A stretch of 64,000 bases of DNA from Aradus depressus (lineage: Eukaryota; Arthropoda; Insecta; Hemiptera; Aradidae): the NCBI GenBank assembly GCA_963662175.1, contig OY759225.1, forward strand, positions 10,861,107 to 10,925,106, given 5' to 3'. Below are positions 1-10,578 of this stretch, in pieces; within the stretch, counting starts at the first letter, position 1; each line of letters begins with the position of its first letter. The notes below the pieces were generated by a model, which was not told where the DNA came from, ran no database searches, and was given only the letters and a program-made list of their open reading frames with translations. Both the position numbers and the translations under genes were made by a program.

Positions 1-317
1 GACGACCATCGTGCCCGGGCTTTAACTACTATCGCCTACTTCCAGAGCGTTCTTTCGTCACTCTGGTGGACATGACCCCGACTCTACTGTGGGTGTCCTA
101 AATTTTGCCTGCCCTAAATTTTTATTCACCTAGGGCTCTTTAACGAGCTACCTGACATTGTACAGGCTCGAGACCATCGCTTAGCTTCCGAAGGATGGCA
201 TGCTTAAGTTTATATTTCCTCCCAGATAAAATAAACTAAGGGCCTCGGTCGGGTTTCGAACCCACGTTTTTGAGCTCAGAAGTCAAGCACGCATACCACT
301 GAGCTACCGGCACCCTC
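1..317 (-). mobile_element. tRNA-derived SINE (family A), cut by window edge
   Basis: Family A SINE read on the minus strand. The 5' head (245-317) is tRNA-like with an A box (TAGCTCAGTGG) and a B box (GGGTTCGAAACC) for pol III. It is followed by a body with three short hairpins: AGTTTATTTTA with TAAAATAAACT, CGTCC-TTCG-type, and CCAGAG with CTCTGG. The 3' tail lies beyond position 1. The family occurs about 28 times in this window, in both orientations. Confidence 0.9.
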
Positions 318-556
318 GGATTGTTTTAATGTATAGTTTCCAGTATTTGGTTGTGAATGAAGTTTTTAAAATTTTAATCTTTCGGTTTAGAGTGATTTTT
401 ATTTGTTATATAAAGACATTTTTGTGTTTTCTGTTCCCATTTTGAGTTTTTCAAGTTTTCTTTTGTACCTCCCTGTCATTAAGTGTGTACTGTTTGAAAA
501 TAATGAATACACAGTTCCTCACTTCATTGTGGATTATTTAAAGTAAGTTAAATTTA
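318..556. repeat. Local duplicated segment, copy 1
   Basis: Direct repeat of 1645-1820, about 1.3 kb apart, with many substitutions and a roughly 60-bp extra stretch here. Both copies lie next to a minus-strand SINE, so a larger unit may have been duplicated. No coding signal was seen. Confidence 0.7.
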
Positions 557-911
557 TGGTCTTCCCCAGCTCGTCATAGCCTCACTTCATTCCATGAATC
601 ACAGTCGTTTTCCAAGTGCAAGGTGCACCTAAAAAAATTAATAATAAATAAAAAAATGCCCCGGGACCAGTTGCATATTTTCCCTTCATAATTGAACACC
701 ATTTTTCCTTTCATATTGCATTTTTTTAATGAAGTTTTGATAGAAATCTATATATTTTCTTTCATTTAATCTATTTAAGTCGTTTTGTGCTTAAAATCAG
801 TGTTCTTCTTTTTCAAGATATTTGAATAATGTTATTCATCTAAAAAATTGTCTTAGATGAAGTAATCACTTGTAGACTTTCTAGGCTTCAGAAATATATA
901 TGTATATATGA
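557..911. other. AT-rich spacer
   Basis: No open frame, RNA gene or recognised repeat seen. Confidence 0.6.
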
Positions 912-1134
912 GAGGGCGCCGGTAGCTCAGTGGTGTGCTTATGCTTGTCTTCTGAGCTGAAGAACGTGGGTTCGAAACCTGGCCGAGGCCCTTAGTTTAT
1001 TTTATCTGGGAGGTAAAATAAACTTAAGCACGCCGTCCTTCGGTTGGGACGTTAAGCGATGGTCCCGAGCCTGTACGATGTCAGGTATTCATTAAAGTAA
1101 GCAAAATAGTTGTTGTCATAATAACTAACTAACC
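912..1134 (+). mobile_element. SINE family A, internally deleted
   Basis: The tRNA-like head at 912-990 and body up to the GATGTCAGG region are present, then a deletion leads directly to a GTCATAATAACTAACTAAC tail. Confidence 0.85.
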
Positions 1135-1254
1135 TTCTTATCGACCGACGAGGCGCTTTGATCGATAACGTCTCTTCTAGATGTATGATGAAAGAAATAA
1201 TGTATGTAGTTATGTTTTATTTCTTTAAATGTTTTGAGTTATAATAACTAACTA

Positions 1255-1580
1255 GGTTAGGTTTTATGACTCATGCCCGGGCTTTTACTACGAGGTCATA
1301 TCGTCTACTACCAGAGCGCTCTGGTGGACATGAGCCCGACTCTACCGTGGGAGTCCTAAATTTTGCCTGCCTTAAATTTTTATTCACCTAGGGCAGGGGT
1401 CTTTAACGAGTTAACTGACATCGTACAGGCTCGAGACCATTGCTTAGCTTCCGAAGGACGGCATGCTTAAGTTTATATTTCCTCCCAGATAAAATAAACT
1501 AAGGGCCTCGGTCGGGCTACGAACCCACAACCTTGAGCTCAGAAGTCAAGCACGCATACCACTGAGCTACCGGCGCCCTC
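1255..1580 (-). mobile_element. SINE family A, full length
   Basis: Runs from the tail (GGTTAGGTTTTATGAC on plus) to the tRNA-like head ending at 1580. It is flanked by a 12-bp direct repeat AATAACTAACTA (1243-1254 and 1581-1592). That repeat is itself the tail word of another SINE subfamily, so this looks like an insertion into an older SINE tail. Confidence 0.9.
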
Positions 1581-1644
1581 AATAACTAACTAAACTAATT
1601 ATATATGGTAAGAGAAGTTGGGAAAATCAAGTCAGCTGTTTTAT

Positions 1645-1820
1645 GGATTGTTTAGTGTATAGTTTCCAGTATTTGGTTGTGAATGAAGTTTTTAAAATGT
1701 AATATCTTTTGGACTAGAGTGATTTTTATTAGATATATAAAGTCAAGTGTGTACTCTTTGAAAATAGTGAATACCGAGTTTCTTACTGCAGTGTAGATTA
1801 TTTAATGTAAGTTAAATTTA
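1645..1820. repeat. Local duplicated segment, copy 2
   Basis: Second copy of the 318-556 segment in the same orientation; see that entry. Confidence 0.7.
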
Positions 1821-2248
1821 TTATTATTAATATAAGTCACAAGTAGACAATATAAATAAATTTTGGTATTGAACCGAAAATATATTTAAAATAAATATAA
1901 TAAAAAATATAAAATAAAGAACGAATGAAATGAACGAACTACGCCTAGAACGAACCCACATGGCCTTTGTAGTGTTTTTTTTCTTTTATCCATGACCTTG
2001 CTCTCTCAAGAATGCGGAATTTCATAATTTTTTTGAAAAAATATTTAAATTTCAAAAATATTTTTAGGAGACTAATATTTGAAGCTATTAGTGATTTTAA
2101 TGAATTTTTTGATCGACATTTATAGAAGAGGAAGCCATTTATTCTTGTTCGTTAAATGACAAAATGGTGTTCTGTCTGACAAATTAGAATGGAGTATGTA
2201 TTTAATTAATGTAATTCAAATGTATTTTAGTCTCAACATTTATTTTAA

Positions 2249-2280
<32 letters not shown>

Positions 2281-2508
2281 GGAGAATCACTTCCTCTCAA
2301 AATCTATCTAATGTTTGGGCAGAAAATCAACACTTGATTTATATAGGGCCTCTTATTAAATTTGTGTCGAAACATTATACAGTTATTGGGGTTTTTGTGT
2401 TGAGACCACCTCTGAAGCTACACATTCCGCTGTAAATACATCATAATACATTAAAATTTGATGAAAAAGAAAAAAAACATTAAGGCGTAGTCAAGGTCCA
2501 CGCCGTAG
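1821..2508. other. AT-rich spacer with poly(A) tract
   Basis: Contains a run of about 29 A at 2251-2279 and no convincing gene. The 79-residue frame across it is poly-lysine from the A run and is not credited. Confidence 0.6.
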
Positions 2509-3078
2509 ATTTTCCGTGAAAACGTCGGGATAAAATCATTTTTCATTTTTCTTCTCCATGCTGCCGTAGCTCTTGCATTTGCTCGGCACTAGACTTTTTA
2601 GGTTTTTTAAATTCCTTTTGATGCGAGCTTTCCTCTAATCTGCGTTTTCTACAATTCCGCGCATATTTACGATTCATATGAGATATCTTTATTTTTTTTT
2701 GCAATTTTCAATTAAATACAGATTTTTTCATATATTTTTATTGTTTCACTTTAAGTCCTAGTAGTGCTCCTCAAGCTCTTTACAATGACACCCGAATCAA
2801 CGTCATATCTAAACGCGTTATCACGCTACACTAAATTCTAATTTTAGACAACGCTAATTCGCAACAATCATCCGCTGGCGCCCACAACTAACTCGATAAC
2901 GTCACAGACAAAACAAACACGTACAGACATGCTCTATCCATTGTGACCTCAATCGTTGTTATCGCATTATTAGTCTCGAAGTTATTATCGATTGAAATCT
3001 GACGGTATTTTGTAACACAAGAAAGTTTGACCGGCTATCATTGTGCTTAACGAGCGAATAGACGTTTTCACGTCAAAA
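2509..3078 (-). mobile_element. Unclassified DNA element H, copy 1
   Basis: Inverted copy of 51626-52188. The ends share short inverted repeats (TTTGACGTGAAAACG at one end, TTTCCGTGAAAACG reading in from the other). It holds a short basic reading frame related to the 46-residue one in copy 2; here the start is ATA in place of ATG and a frameshift follows. Family unknown: a small nonautonomous relative of a Helentron or of a TIR transposon is possible. Confidence 0.6.
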
Positions 3079-3088
3079 ACAGCCGGCC

Positions 3089-3408
3089 CTGGAGAATAGG
3101 AAAGGTGCTATCCTGTTGCACGACAACGCCAGACCTCACTTCAATTCAGACAGTGAACAAAATAAAGGACCCTGGCTATGAAAGCCTACCACATCCCGCC
3201 TATTCCCATCTGTCCCCTACAGACTACCATTTTTTTTCGATGCTTGGACAACATTCTTCGTGGAAAAATTTTTGCAAATGATTTGAAAATCAACAAAGCT
3301 TTTTCTGATTTTGTCTTATCTCGTGACTCAAATTTTTAAAAAATTGATATAGAAAACTTAGTTAGTCGTTGGCAAAAATATGTGAAAAATAATGGAAAGT
3401 ATTTTTAA
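3089..3408 (+). pseudogene. mariner transposase, C-terminal fragment
   Basis: The reading frame gives GAILLHDNARPH, the motif around the second catalytic Asp of mariner transposases. After a frameshift near 3165 comes HPAYSHLSPTDYHFF, holding the third Asp of a D34D triad, then SRDSNF, SRWQKYV and a terminal NGKYF before the stop at 3406-3408. These are hallmarks of the catalytic domain end of the mariner family (cut-and-paste, TA target). The N-terminal DNA-binding half and the first Asp are missing. At least one frameshift makes it inactive. Its 5' edge abuts element H, suggesting H disrupted it or replaced its front. Confidence 0.9.
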
Positions 3409-3695
3409 AAAAATTTCAATTAATAATTATTTCATTTGGATTTCTTATAAATTTACTAAAGAGATGCCATTTTGTATTTCTAAATTTGCAAAAATGTTCA
3501 ATCCAATCCAAAGGTATAAATTATCTTACTGGGTTAACAGGGAAATGAATAGCATAGAATAAGAGAACAAATATTTGGGTTTATTTTACTTAAACCTACA
3601 TTATAAATTTATTAAACTAAATATTGAAAAAAAAATTTTTTTTAAAGAAATCTTACAAACTAATTTATAATTCTTTGATATTTTGGGCATATATA
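3409..3695. other. AT-rich spacer
   Basis: Follows the mariner remnant and may include its 3' end. No terminal inverted repeat could be placed and nothing else was seen. Confidence 0.5.
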
Positions 3696-4072
3696 TGAGG
3701 AGTTTGGAGCCAGAGCGGACCAACTGGTTGAAACTGAACAGGAAGAAATTGAAAATTGAGTACATTTTGTTTATCTCCATAAATGGGCCCCAAATATTTA
3801 TTTATATTTGAAATTTTAGAATATATTGGATGAGTGATCCCTTTTTGTGTTCTATAAAGTTTTTGAAGGCCGTATGATCCATTGTGACTTTGAAAATATA
3901 TGCACAAAATACTTGTGGACTAAACTTAAAGTGCTGCTATCTATCACTGAAGTGAAGAAACTAAGTGATCCACACTGGTTTTGAAAAAAGGGAACCTATG
4001 CCAACATCAGGATGGTAATAACTCATTTTCCGAAAAATTGTGGGTTGGTCCGCTCTGGCTCCAAACTCCTCA
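3696..4072. mobile_element. TIR MITE (family M), copy 1
   Basis: 377 bp with about 30-bp terminal inverted repeats: starts TGAGGAGTTTGGAGCCAGAG and ends with its complement CTCTGGCTCCAAACTCCTCA. TA flanks both ends, suggesting a TA target duplication. The second copy is 52904-53287. The interior is noncoding; the reading frames across it are by-products. Confidence 0.85.
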
Positions 4073-4946
4073 TATTATGTACATACAAATAAAAGTACCT
4101 CCTTTGCACATCTATTTCAATGTTATTTCACACCTACTTGGTTCAGCACACCTTAAGCCTAAACACTTTTCTCACTGTTTGACTGTCCACCTTCACATCT
4201 CTCCCAGACCACCTCCACAACCCACCTTCGTCCACTCTATTAAAAACAGCTGATCGTCGTCTTTTGTCCTTCATTCATTGTTACGTTTTAAGATACCTCA
4301 CTGGTTTTATACAAATAAATATAATTATTTTTATAATATTTTAATAATTACAAAGTGTGTAATTTTATACATCACACTATTATTATTATTATTGTTACTT
4401 TCTTATACCCAGTAATACCAGTCTGAAATTAATTTGAGAGGGGGGAAGAAGAGTGATCTAATGGCCAGATTACTTATTTTCATTTAGTTGTAAATTAGGT
4501 ACATAACAACCTATTTACAACATTCGTTACATATGCAATTTTGTTCATAAATAATTAAGAAGGTTGCATACTGTAAACCTTGGCGATTGCGAAGGTAGAA
4601 AAATTTAAAACACTAATTACAGAAAATATTGTTAATTTATTGCTAATATATTCTTAAAATATTAAGTAAAAAAAAAAAAGTATGAATTAATTGAATTCAA
4701 TTAGTTTGTGGCCTTTTGTTATAATTAGCTTGGTGAAATGTAAATTGTTTTTCGGTTGTTCAATGCAATTTTCTTTCAATGAAACTGCGAGTTTTTTCAA
4801 GGTTTCATAGGTCAGTGATCGAAACCTGAATGTTTTCGTTCCCATCTTTTCAGGATTTCGTATTATTATTTTTATAATTATTATCATTATTATTTTTTTT
4901 TTTTTAATTGTATTATTAAATCAAAATAAATAAATGGCACAATTTT
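4073..4946. other. AT-rich spacer
   Basis: Contains a partial family D repeat around 4395-4480 (CTTTCTTATACC then a G-rich run) and no credible gene. Confidence 0.5.
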
Positions 4947-5046
4947 ACCTCCCAGATAAAATAAACTAAGGGCCTCGGTCAGGCTACGAACCCACAACCT
5001 TGAGCTGAGAAGTCAAGCACGCATACCACTGAGCTACCGGCGCCCT
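4947..5046 (-). mobile_element. SINE family A, head only
   Basis: Only the tRNA-like head and the first hairpin half are present; the rest of the SINE is absent on the left side. Confidence 0.85.
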
Positions 5047-5067
5047 CTACTACATATAATCAAACCG

Positions 5068-5312
5068 TCAATGTTTTCTATTCATTATATTTAAATTGCT
5101 TTTCATGACGACTCTTTTCTCAAACATCTCATCAGATAGTTTGTGTGATTTCGGTGAGTTGGTCATAGTAGCATAGGAAAACATTCTTTGAACTGGTCCC
5201 GATGACGGCATAGGCTCTGTAGCTAACAATGCTTTGTTGATACACAGTAGACCCTTTCCAGGTAGTGACACAAACAGCGATAGAACATACTGATAAACAG
5301 AAAAGTACCTAA
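5068..5312 (-). pseudogene. hAT-type transposase C-terminal dimerisation fragment
   Basis: The minus-strand frame holds PSSGPVQRMFSYATM followed by KLSDEMFEKRVVMKSN. This matches the general pattern of the hAT C-terminal dimerisation domain: a small-residue stretch, then a VxRxFS-like motif, then L-S-x-x-x-x-E-x-x-V-x-x-K-x-N. Only about 80 residues survive. The frame appears cut on its N-terminal side by the Helitron starting at 5313. No terminal repeats were found. A domesticated exon is possible but less likely. Confidence 0.5.
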
Positions 5313-5713
5313 TCATATATATATATATAAAGCTGAAAATGTCTGTGCGTTGTACCGCTATAACTCACGAACGGCTTCATGGATTTGATTAATTTTTTTT
5401 TAAATTTGTTCGTCATCGTCTGTGGAAGGTTATAGGCGTATTAGTACCTCAATATCTGGTCCATCCCAGCATCCACTCACGCAATCTTTGTAACTCGAAA
5501 ACCATTGCAACGATTAATGAGAAATCTTTTTGAATAAATTAGTTTTAGCTCCAAAGCTAGCGTTACTACAGTTGAAGGACTATAAGCCTTATTCCGTATG
5601 AATAATTGAAAATTATAACATCATGAATGTACTGTCGAGGAACTGAATAGCCTTATAGGAGATGTTGGGAGAAAAGTCAAAGTTCCCCGGGCAACGCCGG
5701 GTATTACTGCTAG
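5313..5713 (+). mobile_element. Nonautonomous Helitron, copy 1
   Basis: Begins TC (TCATATATATA, then AAGCTGAAAATGTCTG) and ends with a GC-rich hairpin CCCGG-GCAACG-CCGGG followed by about 8 nt and CTAG. The host base before is A and after is T, the standard Helitron insertion between A and T with no duplication. 401 bp and noncoding. An inverted second copy at 48777-49288 shares both ends and both flanking bases. Confidence 0.88.
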
Positions 5714-6052
5714 TTACCTATAAGATAAGGCTTATTTTGAATTGAAAGAACTTGAGTAATTTTTAAGAGTTTAAAATTTTATTGCGTTGTGTCAGAAGGT
5801 ACAAGGTCGGTTCATTTTCAGGATAATATTTTATTGCCTCGTTTTCAAATACGAAAAATATCTTTTTAGTAAACAGATTAATCCAAACTAAAACTACCTA
5901 ATAACTAATGATTACTCAATTTTAGTAGTGACTAAAACTAAATTATCAATCGTGATTGATTTAGTCATAACTAAAATAATCACTAACTTTTTAGTTTGAT
6001 TCTTCAATCGATTGAAAATATTAATGACTAAGCCCTACTCTGCCCTATGTAA
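5714..6052. other. AT-rich spacer
   Basis: Contains many short TAGT/ACTAA alternations at 5880-6010, with no gene or element recognised. Confidence 0.5.
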
Positions 6053-6172
6053 CATAATTCAACTGTAATATTAGCACTAACGGTTGACTGGTTTTGGAGG
6101 GGGAGCGAAGGTTAATTGATTATTTCTGGGCAACTACATTGCCAATGATTCACCGACACCCTTTTTTTTCTA
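6053..6172 (+). repeat. Dispersed repeat B, end fragment
   Basis: Carries the B-family end words TTTTGGAGGGGGAGCGAA, TTAATTGATTATT and GATTCACCGACA. Repeat B is described at 39840-40335. Confidence 0.7.
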
Positions 6173-6475
6173 GGGGAAGGCCCTTCCGAAATTGTTCCAA
6201 ATCGAATTTTGAGGGAATTGCCATGGTTGGAGATGGGAGAGAGGGCATATCTAATGGATGTTTGAGGGGAGTCTCGCCTTGAAACAGCCTCCATCAAGCC
6301 CTACATTTCACATCGAGATGTGTCCAGATCGATAGAACAATAGAAGGACAGACAGAGCTGATTGTCCATGCATCTCAGATCGATACATCGCAATCATTCA
6401 TTGCCTAATCGACCTGACCTTCCTTCCCTAGAATATACCATAAGTAAAAATATATGAACATTTCTTACTAATATT
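6173..6475. other. Unassigned spacer
   Basis: Overlapping short frames on both strands are mutual shadows with no recognised motif. Confidence 0.5.
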
Positions 6476-6760
6476 CGAAACTACTTGACGCAAATTACAA
6501 AAAAAAAAAAAAAAAAAAAATCGTCAGTGAACCACCTATACTGTTTTCGCTCTCCCATTGAAACAAATCGACCGACTTGGTTGAAAATTAATAGATGTCT
6601 TTCTCGGGGATTTCCGAAACTTCATTTAAAATTTCGTGTTGATATATTCATTATATCGACAGTTTTTAGGGTTGTTGAGTTGATAACTTCGTCTTGTCCT
6701 ATTTTTTCTTTCGGTATAATTCACTGATAATCAGTAGGTGTCATCTTTTTGGGGTTCTAA
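6476..6760 (-). repeat. Dispersed repeat B fragment
   Basis: B-family words GTCAGTGAACCACC, GTTTTCGCTCTCCC, GAAAATTAATAGATGTC and TTTCGTGTTGATATATTCATT in order, after a poly(A) run. Confidence 0.7.
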
Positions 6761-6769
6761 AAAAAAAAA

Positions 6770-7445
6770 TGATAATGAAAATAAATTTTATTCTGGGACC
6801 GAGGTCCCCTATAAGAATAAATACATGAAAGTCACTGAATAGAGCAACAAATAGAAATAAAATAAATTATCAGTAATGAGATAAAAGTGCTAAAGTGGAT
6901 AGAAACAAGAACGAAATGAATATAACTAAATAAGAAAATAAAATAATAATACAAAAATAATTAAAATTAACAGCTTCTTTATAAAGAGTTCTAAGAAAAG
7001 GAAATCTAGACCAGGCTTGCAATAAAATTAATTTAAGAAAAACTGATGAAAAAATGAATAAAATAAAGAAAGAAAAAAAATTGATGTTAAGGAGAAGGAA
7101 AGTATGGAGGAAGGGGAATAAAAGGCTAATCAGAGGGAGAAGATTGTTTATTGAGGAGGAATTGGAATAGCGAGGATTTGAAGGAGGCCACGGAAGGAGA
7201 GTGACGGATGAGGGGAGGCAGGGAGTTCCAGAGGGAGGAGGCCTGGACAAGGAAAGAGTTGTGGAAGGCAGAGGAGCGATGGGAGGGGATGAAGAGTTCC
7301 GAAGGACGGGATCTGGTGTGTCTCTGGAGGACGGACTGGAATTGGAACGTTTGGTAAAGGTAGCAGGGTTCTTTGGATTTTAACATTTGGAAGAGGAAGG
7401 AACCTATGAGTTAATCTCGACGGTAGGAGGATTTGAGCCATTTCA
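6770..7445 (-). mobile_element. LINE 3' end with ORF2 C-terminus
   Basis: 5'-truncated non-LTR retrotransposon. The minus-strand frame 7126-7386 (86 residues) ends with NSFLVQASSLWNSLPPLIRH and SFKSSLFQFLL. This is the recurring C-terminal pattern of LINE ORF2 proteins (a residue cluster around LWNSLP, then S-P-S, then a hydrophobic F-K-x-x-L tail). After the stop comes an AT-rich 3' UTR ending at GGGACCTCGGTCCCAGAATA (minus sense) and an ATTC-like repeat tail. The same 3' end recurs at about 32340-32456. It lacks the catalytic RT and endonuclease domains. The clade cannot be told from this piece. Confidence 0.8.
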
Positions 7446-7595
7446 ACTCCCAGTATCAGGGCGAGATGTGAACATCTCTAGATCGACAGTTATTATGGTT
7501 TTTTAGTAGAACTCGCATCATCTGGCCGATACACAATCGATACGTGTCATCTTTATGAGGTTCTGAGGTAGGTACTTCCAGAGTATCGGAGCCAT
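7446..7595 (-). repeat. Dispersed repeat B fragment
   Basis: B-family words (CATCTCTAGATCGACAGTTATT, GTGTCATCTTTATGAGGTTCT split across the stretch), diverged. Confidence 0.5.
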
Positions 7596-8130
7596 TTTTT
7601 AAAAATTTTTATATAATTCATACAATTCACCATAACAGACAAATACTACAAAGATGGCCTTGGAACAAGTCCTTACCTGTTCATTTACTGATGAGGAATT
7701 CCATTGCATTCCGTACCAAACTCATTCCCTTCTTTCGCTGAGCGACACGTCCTTTCCATCGTCGATGAAGCCTTTGCACGCCATTTGTCTTAGATCACCG
7801 TCTTTCCGGATTAATCTTCGAGCAAATGATGTTCATGAGCACCACTGCGGTTGGACACACGGATGAAGAAGCATTAACTCGTCTCGCGACGAGATAAAAA
7901 AAAAAAAGACGCTAGGGGAGGATACGTCCGTTTTGATTCTTGGGCTTTGAAATAAGGCTTCTTGAACTTCCTACTTGCAGAAAGTAGTTGTGACAGCTTT
8001 CTCTTTGATGTCCAAGTGACGAGGTGAGCTTCTGGAACCAGCAGAAGAGACGGCAGAAAGTGGACGTTCTTCGACGAACTTCATCTCCATTGAATGCAGC
8101 TTTGCTGGCTGTGAGGCAATCCCTAGTCCT
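7596..8130. other. Unassigned, moderately GC-richer stretch
   Basis: Open frames at 7654-7866 (+) and 7912-8178 (-) have no motif I recognise and no clear splice structure. A host exon or an old retroposon is possible. Not credited as a gene. Confidence 0.35.
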
Positions 8131-8600
8131 GAAGCAAAGCAATTCTAGATACACATATAAAATTTGGTGTCGATACATTTATTACTTATGCATTTATTGG
8201 AGTTTCTCCCCCCTCCTTGGCCGATTTGGTTTCGCTCTCCCTCTAACCTTCCCCATCTATTAAAAGTATAGAGGAAGTTATATAATCCGTCAGAAATTCG
8301 ATATTGAGTTTTCACCTGAATTTCATGTTTTCAACCCCCTTATTCCAAAAATGAAAAAAAAAAAAAATCTTTTCTGTCTATTGGTCTGTGAACACTATAA
8401 TACCCAATAGAATGAACCGATCGAGAAGCCAATAAGAACACTGATTTTCAGCCAAATTGGCCAAAAAGAAGGGGTGATTAGGGGGAGGCTTCACTGTAAC
8501 GAATGTATCTGCATGAAATTTAAAATGATGATTCACAGGTTTGGTTTTAGAAGAATTCGCTTTTTTTTTTTCTTTTTTTTTTTTCATGGTGCGTATTTAA
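8131..8600. repeat. Dispersed repeat B, composite fragment
   Basis: Contains AAGTATAGAGGAAGTTATATAATC, GTCAGAAATTCGATATTGAG and GTCTATTGGTCTGTGAACAC, all B-family words, with poly(A)/poly(T) runs at 8350-8363 and 8563-8583. Confidence 0.7.
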
Positions 8601-9070
8601 TGTTTGTCTAACGTACGCAGACCTGAGCTAACTGAATAGTGTGACAAAAACGAAAATGTGGTTCTTTTGTGTTCGAAAAAAGCCATGAAGGTCGATAATT
8701 TCGCCTTGATTAGCTGATTATGGAGTTGGGTACAGTTTAACGTCACCAATTAGACACGAACCGGTCATTACATGTGACTACCAAAATTTTTATGTTACAA
8801 AATTTGAGTTCCGTCTACCTAATAGCTCCTCTGCTTTCAGTCTAATTGTTATTCAACTGAGAATAATATTATTATTCACTACTTTTTTTATATGACAGAT
8901 TGTTTTCCGTTAGAAGATAACTTAAGCCAGACCAAGATTTCATCGAAATTTCACGTTTCAGGGTCTACTGACTTTTTGACCATTTTCGCGATATTTTTTT
9001 TTTTTTTTGTGAAACAATTGTAGCAATGAACTTGTTTGACATCAAACTGTCACATGTGCGAACTTAGATT
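8601..9070. other. Spacer with repeat E fragment
   Basis: About 8930-9000 matches the E repeat seen at 19660-19830 and 25800-25960 (TTTCATCGAAATTTCACG, TTTTTGACCATTTTCGCGAT). The remainder is unassigned. Long T runs at 8993-9008 and 9071-9091. Confidence 0.5.
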
Positions 9071-9315
9071 TTTTTTTTTTTTTTTTTTTTTTTCATTTAA
9101 GTGTCTTTATTTTACAATCGGTAAATCACCACAAATGTGATGTTGGTGATAGAAAATAACATAATTAACAAAGTGAATGATAACAAAATATTGTCTTTTA
9201 TTTATAAAGATACAACTGTTGATAGGGTGCAACAACCTGCATCTATGATAGTATTGATATGTTGGCGTGAAGGGCATGTGAGAGGAAGGCCACCCAGTGG
9301 TAGGTCCTCGGAATG
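9071..9315 (-). mobile_element. Poly(A)-tailed retroposon 3' end
   Basis: On the minus strand the sequence ends GTAAAATAAAGACACTTAAATG followed by about 21 A, that is, an AATAAA signal 12 bases ahead of a poly(A) tail. This is a reverse-transcribed transcript end, either LINE 3' UTR or processed mRNA. It contains CCACTGGGTGG, which recurs at 33170 in a Penelope-like context. No coding piece survives. Confidence 0.6.
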
Positions 9316-9498
9316 AAAATTTATCTTAATTATTAGAACAAGAACAGAAAAAAAATAAATAAAATAAATAAATAAATAAAGAAATTAAAAAAAATAAAAA
9401 GGAATTGAAAGACAATTTTGATGGATGGGTAAGAGAGATGATAAAAGTGAAGGAAAATAATGTAAAAAATATATATATATATATTAAGAATGAATATG

Positions 9499-10283
9499 AT
9501 TCAAGGCAGGCCCGTGCGCAAGGGGGGGGGGGGGGGTTTTGGGGGTTCGAACCCCCCCCATTAGGACTCTCTTGTACTTTATGACTATCATCATTAAAGT
9601 TTTTTTCCACGAAAATTTCATGTATTTTCAAAAGTTATATTTTGGATTCTTAAATTTACTGGATTGGAAAAGTATAACACACTTTTCATTTCAATTTCCG
9701 CGCTATCGACCTCTATCGATTGTGGGTGATCGTCAATTGTCGCTGTATCATCGTCAATCTTCATATGACAATGACATGAGGAAAGTGCATTTTATTCCTT
9801 GTTGTTTGCTCGACTTTGTTCATTAATTAACGGTTGTTGACAGTTATTTCTAACGTTTATTTGTTTGAACGTGAATTTTTACATGCAATGCAGACGCGTT
9901 CCCGAACGTACACCAAATGCTTCGCATTATGGCCATTTTACCCGTGACGACAGCGAAAAATGAACGCTCCTTTTCAACATTGCGTCGTCTGAAAACGTAC
10001 ATTAGATCGACAATGTCTGAAGATCGGCTCAACGGCTTAGCCTCCCTCAATATACACCGTGAAATGGAGATAAATGTGCAAAAAATTCTGGAAGAATTTT
10101 TTTCGTTACCTCGAAGAATTAATCTGTTAAGTAATGAGAAATAAATATGAAGTTTTTACATGCAAACGTCTTTAAAAAATAAAATAACAGTTTGTGTGTT
10201 TTTACATATTATTGAAAAAAAAACTTTTATTTCAAAACCCCCCCCCCCCTTAATTGATTTCTGCGCACGGGCCTGATTCAAGG
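9499..10283 (+). mobile_element. hAT deletion derivative with 8-bp target duplication
   Basis: Element 9507-10275 (769 bp) has inverted termini CAGGCCCGTGCGCA and TGCGCACGGGCCTG and is flanked by perfect 8-bp direct repeats ATTCAAGG (9499-9506, 10276-10283), the hAT signature. A run of 14-16 G lies just inside the left end and a C run just inside the right end. Only the transposase C-terminus remains, so it depends on an intact relative for movement. Confidence 0.95.
9917..10144 (+). pseudogene. hAT transposase C-terminal dimerisation domain
   Basis: 75-residue frame within the hAT element. It reads ILPVTTAKNERSFSTLRRLK followed by YIRSTMSEDRLNGLASLNIH, which is the hAT dimerisation domain (P-V-x-x-A-x-x-E-R-S-F-S-x-L-R-x-x-K-T-Y-x-R-S-x-M-x-x-x-R-L-N-x-L) typical of the zinc-finger MYM-like hAT group. 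The same frame extends upstream to about 9885 with FPNVHQ before an apparent deletion junction. The RNase-H-like catalytic core and BED finger are missing, so it cannot be an active transposase. The ATG chosen by the frame is internal and is not a true start. Confidence 0.92.
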
Positions 10284-10416
10284 TGGTTGTAAGTCGCGGT
10301 TCCATATTCTCTTCAATCTTCGTGGGGGGTTTTGTGGTAAGTGTTGTGAAGATAAAGTACGTATTTCTGGGTTTGTATGTGTGTAAAGTTTTCTAAAAAA
10401 CCGTATGTAAAATTTA

Positions 10417-10512
10417 AATTTAACTAAAATAAAAAATTTAACTAAACTATAAAATTTAACTAAAATATAAAATTTAACTAAAATATAAAATGTAACTAAA
10501 ATTTAACTAACT
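10417..10512. repeat. 18-bp tandem repeat
   Basis: Five or so units of AAAATTTAACTAAAATAT with small changes. Confidence 0.85.
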
Positions 10513-10527
10513 TAGATCTGACTAGAT

Positions 10528-10578
10528 TTTGTGACGAAAGACCGTTCTGGTAGTAGGCCATATGACCTTGTAGTGATT
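10528..10578 (+). mobile_element. SINE family A, 3' fragment
   Basis: Only GTGACGAAAGACCGTTCTGG and GTAGTAGGCCATATGACC from the SINE body end are present. Confidence 0.75.

Noticed and set aside
2196..2435. 79-residue plus-strand frame
   Set aside because: Mostly poly-lysine from an A run; no motif and no splice context.
7654..8178. Host exons encoded by the 70- and 88-residue frames
   Set aside because: Opposite strands, no family motif, no supporting splice sites that I could place with confidence.
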